A DNA stretch of 49,867 nt from an uncultured Salinisphaerales bacterium (GTDB lineage Bacteria > Pseudomonadota > Gammaproteobacteria > Nevskiales > OUC007): NCBI GenBank assembly GCA_937896565.1, contig CALBOV010000343.1:1-49867 (forward strand), written 5' to 3'. Position 1 is the stretch's first letter. Every line of letters begins with the position of its first letter. The notes below the pieces were generated by a model. That model did not search any database. It was not told the DNA's origin and was given only the letters and a program-made list of their open reading frames with translations. The translations under genes were made by a program, and so were the position numbers. Positions 42,772 through 49,867 of the stretch are shown piece after piece.

Positions 42772-43659
42772 GTGAAGATCGCCTGCCTGTCGATGGACGA
42801 TCCGTCGGCGTTCGTCATCGACGACCCGCTGGCGCATGCCGAACTGCGCCGCCGAGGCATCGCGGTGGACATCGTGCCCTGGCGCCGGCCCAGCGACTGG
42901 TCGATCTACGACCTGGTGATCATCCGGACCCCCTGGGACTACCAGGACGCTCCACAAACCTTTGTCGATACGCTTCGGGCCATCGAGCGCTCGGGCGCAA
43001 CGCTGTGCAACCCGCTGTCGGTCGTGCAATGGAATCTCACCAAGACCTACCTGCGCGACCTCGCCGCGGCCGGCCTGCCCATCGTCCCGACGCGCTGGTT
43101 CGAGCACGGCGCCGGCCTGTCCGACATCGAGCAGGCATTCTCCGACTTCGGAGCCGAGCAGGTGGTCGTCAAGCCGCTGGTCAGCGCCAACGCCGACCAC
43201 ACCTACTGGTTGCAGGCATCGGACTGGCAAGCGAAATATCCCGCAATTGACGCGATCTTCCGCGATCGCCCGTGCATGACGCAGCCTTTTGTCGAGACTG
43301 TACTCAATGAAGGGGAATGGTCGCTGTTCTACTTTGATCACGCCTACTCGCATGCCATCCGCAAGCTGCCGAAGCCCGGCGACTTCCGCGTCCAGGAGGA
43401 ACACGGCGCCGAGATCCTCGCCGCGGACGCACCGGATGGCCTGCGCTCCCTGGCGGTCGCGGCACTCGATTGCGCACCGGCTCACCTGCTCTACGCACGT
43501 GTGGACTTCCTGATGGATGCGCAGGCCGGACCGCTGCTCATCGAGCTGGAGCTGATCGAACCCTCGCTTTATTTCCGCATGCACGCCGATGCCCCACGAG
43601 CCTTCGCCGACGCGGTTGAACAGGCGGCGGTGGCATCGAATCGCGGCCGCGTGGGATGA
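42772..43659 (+). CDS. ATP-grasp ligase-like protein (RimK/DcsG-like)
   Basis: A 295-residue protein with the ATP-grasp fold. Visible: IRTPWDYQDAPQTFVDTL, WNLTKTYLRDLAAAGLPIVPTRWFE (start of ATP-binding region), VVVKPLVSANADHT, FRVQEEHGA, and the metal site RVDFLMDAQAGPLLIELELIEPSLY. Glutathione synthetase, RimK and the cycloserine ligase DcsG belong here, and the opening motif is like DcsG. It probably joins a carboxylate to an amine using ATP, substrate unknown. GTG start. Follows the SulP transporter. Confidence 0.85.
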   Translation: MKIACLSMDDPSAFVIDDPLAHAELRRRGIAVDIVPWRRPSDWSIYDLVIIRTPWDYQDAPQTFVDTLRAIERSGATLCNPLSVVQWNLTKTYLRDLAAAGLPIVPTRWFEHGAGLSDIEQAFSDFGAEQVVVKPLVSANADHTYWLQASDWQAKYPAIDAIFRDRPCMTQPFVETVLNEGEWSLFYFDHAYSHAIRKLPKPGDFRVQEEHGAEILAADAPDGLRSLAVAALDCAPAHLLYARVDFLMDAQAGPLLIELELIEPSLYFRMHADAPRAFADAVEQAAVASNRGRVG

Positions 43660-43715
43660 TCTGCCCCGTCGCGTCCGCCGGCGCGGTGACTGTCAAACAT
43701 CATGGGGGACCATCA

Positions 43716-44432
43716 ATGCGAGGATTTTTCGGCCTGCTCGGCGCACTGCTGCTGTTGCCGAGCGCCGTTCATGCGTACGAACCCAATCTGGGAGTGGCCG
43801 CGCGTGTCAGCACCCTGGGCCTGAGCCTGGAAATGACCACCGCCGTCACCGAGAAATTCAATCTGCGGGCTGGGGTCAACCAGTTCGACTACGACTACGA
43901 TCCTGAGCCCGAAGAGGACGGCAGCGGCAACGAACTGACCTACAACGGCACCCTGGACCTGTCGTCACTGGGCACCTATGCCGACTGGCACCCCTGGGGC
44001 GGCGCATTCCGGCTCTCCGCCGGCGCCATCTTCAACGGCAACGAGATCACCGGTTCGGCCCGCTGTGAGCAGGCGAACTGCGAGGTCGGCGACGAAACCT
44101 TCGACAGTGACGACATCGGTACCCTCAGCGCGCTGATCGATTTCGACAGCGTCGCACCCTACGTCGGCCTGGGCTGGGGCAACGCGGTGGCCGCTGATAC
44201 CGGCTTCGGTTTCCAGTTCGATCTGGGCGTCATGTTCCAGGGCACGCCGCAGGTCTCGCTGACCAGCAACAACTCCTGTCAGGGCGCGCGCGGCACGGCG
44301 CTCGGCACCGCCGCCTGTCAGGCCGAGCTGGATGCCGAGCTGACCGAAGAAGAACAGGAGCTCCAGGAAGAAGCGGAAGACTTCGAGCTTTATCCGGTGA
44401 TTTCCCTCGGCGTTCGCTACAAGTTCTTCTGA
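43716..44432 (+). CDS. Outer-membrane protein of unknown function
   Basis: A 238-residue exported protein with a signal peptide (residues 1-20, ending VHAY) and alternating barrel-like strands: GVAARVSTLGLSLEMTTAV, FNLRAGVNQFDYDYD, LGTYADWHPWGGAFRLSAG, APYVGLGWGN and FQFDLGVMFQG, ending SLGVRYKFF with the terminal phenylalanine of barrels. A predicted loop has two cysteines (about residues 112 and 117) and another loop two more. Loops are acidic (EPEEDG, EEEQELQEEAEDFE). GGGGGA is six bases before the ATG. Confidence 0.82.
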   Translation: MRGFFGLLGALLLLPSAVHAYEPNLGVAARVSTLGLSLEMTTAVTEKFNLRAGVNQFDYDYDPEPEEDGSGNELTYNGTLDLSSLGTYADWHPWGGAFRLSAGAIFNGNEITGSARCEQANCEVGDETFDSDDIGTLSALIDFDSVAPYVGLGWGNAVAADTGFGFQFDLGVMFQGTPQVSLTSNNSCQGARGTALGTAACQAELDAELTEEEQELQEEAEDFELYPVISLGVRYKFF

Positions 44433-44440
44433 TGACCCGC

Positions 44441-44471
44441 TGAACGCCGGAGGCGCACTCTCCGGCGTTCA
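44441..44471. terminator. Bidirectional hairpin between convergent genes
   Basis: Perfect 12-bp stem TGAACGCCGGAG/CTCCGGCGTTCA with a seven-base loop; the DUF924 stop codon lies in the stem. No T-run on either side, so strength is uncertain. Confidence 0.5.
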
Positions 44472-45071
44472 GAACCCGGCGTCGGGCCTCGCCAGATAAC
44501 GTCGCTCGGCCGCCGTATTCTCGCGTCCCAACACGCGATTGCGGTGGGGAAAGCGCCCGTAGGCGGCGATCACCTCACGATGCGCTTCGGCGAATCCCGC
44601 GAACCGCTCGAACGCGTCCCGCTGGCTCTCCGGTACCGACGTCACCAGTTGCCGGTACAGCGCCACGGCATCGTTCTGATCGGCCAGCGATTCGGAATGC
44701 TCCAGCGGCATGTAGACGAACACCCGGTGGATTGGACGCAGCCGACCATCACCGCCACGACGCAGACACTGCCGGGTGAGCCCCCGGGCGAAATCATCCA
44801 GCGCGAATGCCTGCGCCGAGTTCCGGTACAGGTTGCGGCGAAACTGGTCGGTCAGGATCAGCAGGGCAAGCAGCCCGGTGTCGGTGCCCGACCAGTGGTT
44901 CAACGCTCCGCGCGCCGCCGCCTCCACCAGCACGCCGAAGCGACGGCGGATGCTGGCGTCGACCTCCGCCGACTTGCCCCACCACAGGCCCCCCTGCCGA
45001 TTCGCGATCGCGGCATCATCGCCCGCCGGATCACCGAACCAGAACGCGAGAATCGCCTGGGGCGAGGCCAT
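44469..45071 (-). CDS. DUF924 family protein
   Basis: A 200-residue soluble helical protein with the family's ILAFWFGDPAG, LLALLILTDQFRRNLYR and PHRNRVLGREN motifs, and RVFVYMPLEHSE near residue 120. DUF924 has a tetratricopeptide-like fold and no established activity. It begins one base inside the corA stop (TGATG), so it is translationally coupled to CorA. Confidence 0.92.
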   Translation of the reverse strand: MASPQAILAFWFGDPAGDDAAIANRQGGLWWGKSAEVDASIRRRFGVLVEAAARGALNHWSGTDTGLLALLILTDQFRRNLYRNSAQAFALDDFARGLTRQCLRRGGDGRLRPIHRVFVYMPLEHSESLADQNDAVALYRQLVTSVPESQRDAFERFAGFAEAHREVIAAYGRFPHRNRVLGRENTAAERRYLARPDAGF

Positions 45072-46045
45072 CAGATGCCGGTGAAGAACCCGCGCCGGCG
45101 GAAGTAGAACAACAGGCTGCCGGCCAGCAGCACCATGCCTCCCAGCGTGATGTGATAGGCGTAGGGATGGTGAAGTTCGGGCATGTTGTCGAAGTTCATG
45201 CCGAAAACGCCGGCGATCAGGCCCAGCGGGAGGAAGATGGCCGACAGGATGGTCAGCGTGGTGACCGTCTGGTTGGTCGCATGCGCCACGGCCGAGAAGT
45301 GGAGCTGAACCGCGGATTCGACATCGGTTTGCTGCGCCTGCGCATGCGCCTGAACCCGATTGATGTGCTCGACGAGGTCGTTGATACGGACCAGTTGCGA
45401 GTCCGTCAGTTCGTAGCGTGTCTGCCGGCGCCACGCATCCAGGGCTTCCGCCTGACCGGATGACAGCGACTCCAGCTTGCGGGCCTGCTTGCGGGTGTTC
45501 AGCAGCGCCTTCCAGTCGGCGAACGGATTGTCCGGATCGAGCAGCGACTCCTGCAGATCGTCGATGGCCTTGCCCAGCGGCTCGCGGATGGCGAGATACC
45601 GGTCAACCATCAGGTCCAGGACGAAATGCGCCATGCCCACCGAAGTGGCGGGGATTCGGGCGACCGAGCGGTCCAGCAGACGTTGGGCGGCCGTTCCGAA
45701 AGACACATTGTCCGGCGCGCGGACGGTGACCAGCAGATGATCGAACAGGAAGAACGCCGCGGTCCGGGTCTCGATCTGCTCGTGGCGCAACTCCGGATCC
45801 AGGCCCTGGAACACGACCATGTCGTAGTCCGAGGTGCCATCGTAATGCGACGGATGGGTGGCATTGTTGCCGTCGATGATGTGCTGATGGAGCAGCGGCT
45901 GACCGGCCAGCTGCTCGACCACGGTCGGCCACTCGGCATGCTCGCCGCGGACGAAGTCCACCCAGAGCATGGAGCCTTCGGTGCGCTGGTCGAGTCGGTC
46001 GAGTTCCTTGGGTGCCCGACCCTCCATGCATTCGATGATTCGCAT
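45071..46045 (-). CDS. corA: CorA family divalent-metal transporter
   Basis: A 324-residue inner-membrane protein: soluble funnel domain (about 1-255), then two helices at the C-terminus with the hallmark GMN motif in GVFGMNFDNMPEL. CorA transports Mg2+, while ZntB relatives export or import Zn2+; the soluble domain resembles the ZntB-like branch, so metal choice is uncertain. It precedes DUF924 in an operon. A strong terminator separates it from mdh upstream. Confidence 0.93.
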   Translation of the reverse strand: MRIIECMEGRAPKELDRLDQRTEGSMLWVDFVRGEHAEWPTVVEQLAGQPLLHQHIIDGNNATHPSHYDGTSDYDMVVFQGLDPELRHEQIETRTAAFFLFDHLLVTVRAPDNVSFGTAAQRLLDRSVARIPATSVGMAHFVLDLMVDRYLAIREPLGKAIDDLQESLLDPDNPFADWKALLNTRKQARKLESLSSGQAEALDAWRRQTRYELTDSQLVRINDLVEHINRVQAHAQAQQTDVESAVQLHFSAVAHATNQTVTTLTILSAIFLPLGLIAGVFGMNFDNMPELHHPYAYHITLGGMVLLAGSLLFYFRRRGFFTGI

Positions 46046-46056
46046 AGGCTGTCCCT

Positions 46057-46098
46057 GAAAACAAATCGGGCGTCGACGGTAACCGTACGACGCCCGAT
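46057..46098 (-). terminator. Intrinsic terminator of mdh
   Basis: Perfect 11-bp stem ATCGGGCGTCG/CGACGCCCGAT (46065-46075 with 46088-46098) followed on the minus strand by TTTGTTTT. Ends mdh transcription before corA. Confidence 0.8.
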
Positions 46099-46135
46099 GA
46101 GGCTAGCAGGAGATGCCAGCCGGGGTGATCCCTGT

Positions 46136-47110
46136 TTAGCCCAGCAGATCTTCCACCGCGGCGCGTTCGCTGCGCAGCTCGTCCTCGGTGGCCTTCATCC
46201 GCTCGCGGGAGAACGCGTTGATCTCAATGTCCTGGACGATGGCGTAGTCGCCGTCCTTGCAGACCACCGGGTAGCTGTAAACGATGCCCGGCTCGACGCC
46301 GTAGCTGCCGTCCGACGGGATGCCCATGGACACCCAGCCATCGGAACCCAGCGCCCAGTCGCGCATGTGGTCGATGGCGGCCGAGGCAGCGGACGCTGCC
46401 GAGCTGGCCCCGCGCGCCTTGATGATCGCCGCGCCGCGCTGCTGCACGGTGGGGATGAAGTCATTTTCGTACCAAGCCTGATCGACCAGGCTCATCGCGG
46501 GCTCGCCGTCGACGGTGGCGTTGTGCAGGTCCGGGTACTGGGTGGCGCTGTGGTTGCCCCACACGGCCATGTTCTTGATGTCGTTGATCGACTTGCCGGT
46601 CTTTTCAGCCAGCTGCGACAGGGCGCGGTTGTGGTCCAGACGCATCATCGCGGTGAACTGGCGATGATCCAGGTCCGGCGCATTCTCGCGCGCGATCAGC
46701 GCGTTGGTGTTGGCCGGGTTGCCGACCACCAGCACGCGGATGTCACGGCTGGCGTGATCGTTGATCGCCTTGCCCTGCACCGAGAAGATCGCGGCGTTGG
46801 CCTGCAGCAGGTCAGCGCGCTCCATGCCCGGGCCGCGCGGCCGTGCGCCGACCAGCAGCGCGAAATCGGCATCCTTGAACGCCTCTTCCGGCTTGTCGGT
46901 GGCGACGATGCCGGCCAGCAGCGGGAACGCACAGTCGTTGAGTTCCATGACCACGCCCTTGAGCGCGTCCATCGCCGGCGGAATTTCCAGCAACTGGAGA
47001 ATCACCGGCTGGTCCTTGCCCAGCATGTCACCCGCTGCGATGCGAAATGCCAGCGAGTAGGAAATCTGGCCCGCCGCTCCGGTAATGGCAACGCGAACAG
47101 GTTCGGTCAT
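46136..47110 (-). CDS. mdh: Malate dehydrogenase
   Basis: A 324-residue LDH/MDH superfamily enzyme of the TCA cycle converting malate and oxaloacetate with [22 protein letters not shown] is the nucleotide site; [16 protein letters not shown] carries the substrate arginine, and LDHNRA and [11 protein letters not shown] contain the arginine and catalytic histidine. It is the type-2 (cytosolic-like) class. GGGAG is six bases before the ATG and is partly complementary to CTCCCG upstream. Confidence 0.97.
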   Translation of the reverse strand: MTEPVRVAITGAAGQISYSLAFRIAAGDMLGKDQPVILQLLEIPPAMDALKGVVMELNDCAFPLLAGIVATDKPEEAFKDADFALLVGARPRGPGMERADLLQANAAIFSVQGKAINDHASRDIRVLVVGNPANTNALIARENAPDLDHRQFTAMMRLDHNRALSQLAEKTGKSINDIKNMAVWGNHSATQYPDLHNATVDGEPAMSLVDQAWYENDFIPTVQQRGAAIIKARGASSAASAASAAIDHMRDWALGSDGWVSMGIPSDGSYGVEPGIVYSYPVVCKDGDYAIVQDIEINAFSRERMKATEDELRSERAAVEDLLG

Positions 47111-47214
47111 CGTGTACTCCCGACGTCAACTTGAAAAAAGGGGCCGGGAGCATAGCGAAACGCCGGCAGGACGGCCACTGCCGGCCGTCGCGCGAGGCTT
47201 CAGGCAAGCCTGGC

Positions 47215-48675
47215 TCAGTCGGGAACGGCCGCCAGCGTGAAGCGGAAGCTGGTTCCCTGACCTGGCGCGGAGTTGACCCAGATCTTGCCGTGATGCCGCT
47301 CGATGATGCGCTTGACCGTCGCCAGCCCGATACCCGTGCCCTCGGCCTGCCCATGCGGTTGCAGGCGCCGGAACACCTCGAACACGCGATCCTGGTGATG
47401 CTGGTCGATCCCAATACCGTTGTCGGTGACGCCAATGCGCCACTCATTGTCCGCACGCTCCGCGGTCACCGTTACCGATGGCGACTCGTCCGGCTGGCTG
47501 TACTTGATCGCGTTCGAGAACAGGTGACAAAACGCCTTGACGAGCTGCGACTCGTCACCGATGACGAGCGGCAGCACGTCATGCCGACAGCGCAGCCCGG
47601 AGGCCTCGATCTGGTCGGACATGCGACGCTGCGCGGCGATGACCACGGTCTCCAGCGACACGGGCCGCAGCGGGCGGCCGTGCGTGTGAATACGCGAGAA
47701 TTCCTTCAGGTCCGCGATCAGGGACTCGATGCGGCGCACGCCCGTCACGGCGGTGTCGATGTAGTCCAGCGACTCGTCACCCAGTTCATTGGCATGACGC
47801 CGACGCAGCAACTGCAGATAGCCGCCGATGCTGCGCAGGGGTTCGTGCAGATCGCGGGTGAGGGTGTCGGCGAACTGGGTCAGTTCGGCATTGGCGGCGC
47901 GCAGCTGCGACACCGCCTGCTCGAAGGGCTGACTCCCCTCGGCCCGATCGACGACCTCGCGGAGAATGCACAGCACCGCGGACCGCCCCTTGAAACTGAC
48001 GGCGGTGCCTCGCGACTCGACCCAGAGAACGCTGCCATCCGCCCGCAGGGTGCGACGAATCTGCGGCTCCAGGGTCTCGCCTCCGGCAATCCGCAGCATG
48101 CGGCCCAGCGTGTCGTCGAGATCATCCGGATGCACCAGTTCAGCCAGCGTGCGCCCCAGCAGCTGATCCCTGTTCGGCGCGCCGAACATCTGCCCCGCCG
48201 TGGTGTTGGCGAACACGACCCGGCCATCCTGAACAACAACCATCGGATCGGGCGCGGCGTCCATCAGCCGGCGAAACCGCACCTCGCTTTCCGCCCGTGC
48301 CCGCTCGGCGTGGTCTGTATCGGTGGCGTCCCGCCCGCTGAACACCACGTGGACGCGGCCATCCAGCTCCAGCGGCCGCGCGCGCACCTCCACCAGCCGC
48401 GCCTGATCCCGCTTGTCTCGCACGCGACAGCGAAACTGGATCGGGGTACCGGCCGCCACGGTCATCAAGGCGGACTGCACCGCCGCATGATCTTCCTGCA
48501 CGATGAAGCGGAACACGCTGCCGCCGATCGCATCCGCCGGCTCCCAGCCGATGATGGTGGTCATCGCCGGACTGACGTAAACCACCGTGCCATCCGGCAG
48601 GGCGACACCGTTGAGATCCTGCGAGACATCGAGCACGGCCTGCAGCAGCTCGCGGGGTGGGGATTGGCTATCCAT
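47215..48675 (-). CDS. PAS-PAS sensor histidine kinase with altered H-box
   Basis: A 486-residue cytoplasmic kinase: two PAS domains (about 10-120 and 133-245), then a HisKA/HATPase_c unit. The ATPase is intact: N-box HLFSNAIKYSQP, G1 VTDNGIGID, G2 GTGIGLATVKRI. The dimerisation helix, normally SHDLQEPLR in this phytochrome-like group, reads TRDLHEPLR: arginine (R274) sits where the phospho-acceptor His should be, and a histidine (H277) replaces the Gln. The codons are CGC and CAC. It may phosphorylate at another site or act as a non-phosphorylating sensor. No response regulator is adjacent. Confidence 0.92.
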   Translation of the reverse strand: MDSQSPPRELLQAVLDVSQDLNGVALPDGTVVYVSPAMTTIIGWEPADAIGGSVFRFIVQEDHAAVQSALMTVAAGTPIQFRCRVRDKRDQARLVEVRARPLELDGRVHVVFSGRDATDTDHAERARAESEVRFRRLMDAAPDPMVVVQDGRVVFANTTAGQMFGAPNRDQLLGRTLAELVHPDDLDDTLGRMLRIAGGETLEPQIRRTLRADGSVLWVESRGTAVSFKGRSAVLCILREVVDRAEGSQPFEQAVSQLRAANAELTQFADTLTRDLHEPLRSIGGYLQLLRRRHANELGDESLDYIDTAVTGVRRIESLIADLKEFSRIHTHGRPLRPVSLETVVIAAQRRMSDQIEASGLRCRHDVLPLVIGDESQLVKAFCHLFSNAIKYSQPDESPSVTVTAERADNEWRIGVTDNGIGIDQHHQDRVFEVFRRLQPHGQAEGTGIGLATVKRIIERHHGKIWVNSAPGQGTSFRFTLAAVPD

Positions 48676-48696
48676 GCGGCGGGTAATCTGCCCGGG

Positions 48697-49867
48697 TCAG
48701 CGAAGCGTCGCAAGCGGGGGCTGCGACGCGACGCCACGAACACCGGCCAGCGCCGCCAGCGTCATGATCGCGATGCCCGCACCCGGCCCCGCGACCCACA
48801 GCAGGGGGCTGGCCGCGTACTCGATATCGAAGACCGCGCGCGCCAGCACCCAGGCGATCACCTGCGCGAAACCGGCGGCCAGCAACCCGGATAGACAGCC
48901 CAGCACCCCGAACTCGGTGAACAGCGCCTGACGCAACACCCCGCGTGACGCGCCCAGCGTGCGCAACAGGGCGGCCTCCTGGCGCCGCGTCTGCCGCGTG
49001 CCCTGCAATGCCGCCACCAGCACGACCAGCCCCGCCAGCAGGGTTAGCGCGAACACCGCCTGAACGGCCAGGCTCACCCGGTCCATGACCCGGCGGACCT
49101 GCGCGATCAACGCATCGACATCGAACACGGTGATGTTCGGCTCCTGGCGGATCAGATCCAGCAGGCGGGTCTTGCCGGCGGGGGGCAGGTGCACACTGGT
49201 CAGCCAGGTCGCGCCGACATCGTCGAGCAGACCGGGCGGCACCAGCAGGAAGAAGTTCACGCCAAAGCTGTCCCAGTCCACGCGGCGCCGATGCACGACC
49301 TCCAGGTCAACCACCTGCCCGGCGAAATCGAACTCCAGCCGGTCCCCGAGCTGCCAGCCGTAGGCGTCAACCATCGACTCCTCGATGGAAATCCACGCGC
49401 GGCCGTCGCCCGACTCGCCCCACCAGCGCCCGTCGATGGTCTCGTTGTCGGAGCCGATCGCATCGGTCCACGACACGTTGAACTCCCGCTGCAAATCCTC
49501 CCGCGCCTCCGGATCGTCATAGTCCTGCGGGTCGACGGCCGCGCCGTTCACCGCCAGCAGGCGACCACGGGCCATCGGATGCAGCGTCGGTGTGCCCAGA
49601 TCGTTGCGATCGAAGAATGCGCGCACCGTGTCCCGCTGATCCGGCTGAATGTTGATCAGGAACACGTTGGGCGCATCCTCGGGCAGGCTGTCACGCCAGG
49701 TGGCAAGCAGATCGCCTCGCACCACGACCAGCAGCAGCAACACCGTCATGCCCGTGCCGACCGCCACGAGTTGCAGAATCGCATCGCCACGCCGCCGGGC
49801 AATATTCGCGAGACCGTAGCGCCAGGCGGCGCCGCTGCGCCGACGCAGGCCCTGCACGACCCGGGTC
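48697..49867 (-). CDS. ABC transporter permease, FtsX/YbbP-like (C-terminal part)
   Basis: C-terminal 390 codons of a FtsX-type permease; the N-terminal part continues past the window's right edge. Helices are seen near the start (LQLVAVGTGMTVLLLLVVV), at LAVQAVFALTLLAGLVVLVAALQGT, and near the end. The motif RQEAALLRTLGASRGVLRQALFTEF is the FtsX cytoplasmic coupling loop that meets the ATPase. The large domain between the first helices is periplasmic. YbbP-type proteins are linked with a lipase and ATPase and likely move lipids. The ATPase gene should lie further right. Confidence 0.88.
   Translation of the reverse strand, partial: TRVVQGLRRRSGAAWRYGLANIARRRGDAILQLVAVGTGMTVLLLLVVVRGDLLATWRDSLPEDAPNVFLINIQPDQRDTVRAFFDRNDLGTPTLHPMARGRLLAVNGAAVDPQDYDDPEAREDLQREFNVSWTDAIGSDNETIDGRWWGESGDGRAWISIEESMVDAYGWQLGDRLEFDFAGQVVDLEVVHRRRVDWDSFGVNFFLLVPPGLLDDVGATWLTSVHLPPAGKTRLLDLIRQEPNITVFDVDALIAQVRRVMDRVSLAVQAVFALTLLAGLVVLVAALQGTRQTRRQEAALLRTLGASRGVLRQALFTEFGVLGCLSGLLAAGFAQVIAWVLARAVFDIEYAASPLLWVAGPGAGIAIMTLAALAGVRGVASQPPLATLR

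Noticed and set aside
41364-42872. Minus-strand frame (502 codons) opposite the SulP transporter.
   Set aside because: Shadow composition rich in Gln, His and Arg; the plus strand encodes a full transporter.
47131-48894. Long plus-strand frame (587 codons) opposite the histidine kinase.
   Set aside because: Antisense shadow of a gene with intact PAS and ATPase motifs.

Overview
The window is ordinary-looking chromosome from a high-GC, Gram-negative bacterium. The gene families point to a gammaproteobacterium, probably marine or halotolerant (Nevskiales/Salinisphaerales/Chromatiales-like; this placement is inference). Evidence: the rsmG-parA-parB cluster, a Mg-type HemB, outer-membrane barrels and many lipoproteins, cyclic-di-GMP enzymes, and dense coding with ATGA/TGATG overlaps and tail-to-tail genes. 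I see no tRNA, rRNA, CRISPR, integrase or insertion sequence.

Layout. 1-1.7 kb: rsmG-parA-parB on the minus strand (ParB cut by the window edge), without mnmG beside rsmG. 1.8-2.8 kb: two small exported EF-hand proteins. 2.8-9.8 kb: an AcuI/YhdH oxidoreductase, a CHASE-GGDEF diguanylate cyclase, pdxH, a GST, a sodium:solute symporter, a TVP38 membrane protein and a lipocalin. 9.9-13.6 kb: a phospholipid block (EEP phosphatase, cardiolipin synthase B, a PGPGW-like membrane protein, and a patatin phospholipase behind a palindromic operator). 13.8-19.6 kb: a TSUP permease, then a TetR regulator whose likely promoter carries a palindrome, followed by an RND lipid-type exporter, a LolA-like periplasmic protein and a thioesterase. 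19.6-21.3 kb: a duplicated intergenic element, a BON-domain protein and a small outer-membrane barrel. 21.3-26.1 kb: a hypothetical protein, a short terminated transcript, a lipoprotein penicillin/AHL-type acylase, an Fe-S CysH and an exported lipase. 26.1-29.1 kb: pyruvate kinase, 2-dehydropantoate reductase and an acyl-CoA thioesterase. 29.2-31.4 kb: two tandem paralogous leucine-rich lipoproteins of unknown function. 31.6-37.6 kb: haloalkane dehalogenase, a Cache-type diguanylate cyclase, a cupin, aroE, hemB and a DUF547 protein. 37.7-44.4 kb: glpK, a three-domain lipoprotein, a LysE exporter, a DauA-like SulP transporter, an ATP-grasp ligase and an outer-membrane protein. 44.5-49.9 kb: DUF924, corA, mdh, a PAS histidine kinase with an altered H-box, and a partial ABC permease.

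Functionally most genes are housekeeping (chromosome partition, haem, shikimate, pyridoxal phosphate, glycolysis, TCA). The accessory flavour is envelope and lipid biology: phospholipid synthesis and breakdown, an RND/LolA-like lipid export cassette, three acyl-hydrolase families, a lipocalin and several lipoproteins. The most distinctive items are the tandem lipoprotein pair with a shared C-terminal CGLLPxCD ending, the histidine kinase with Arg at the phospho-acceptor position, two genes that appear to begin at CTG, the short terminated RNA near 21.9 kb, and two palindromic promoter/operators.
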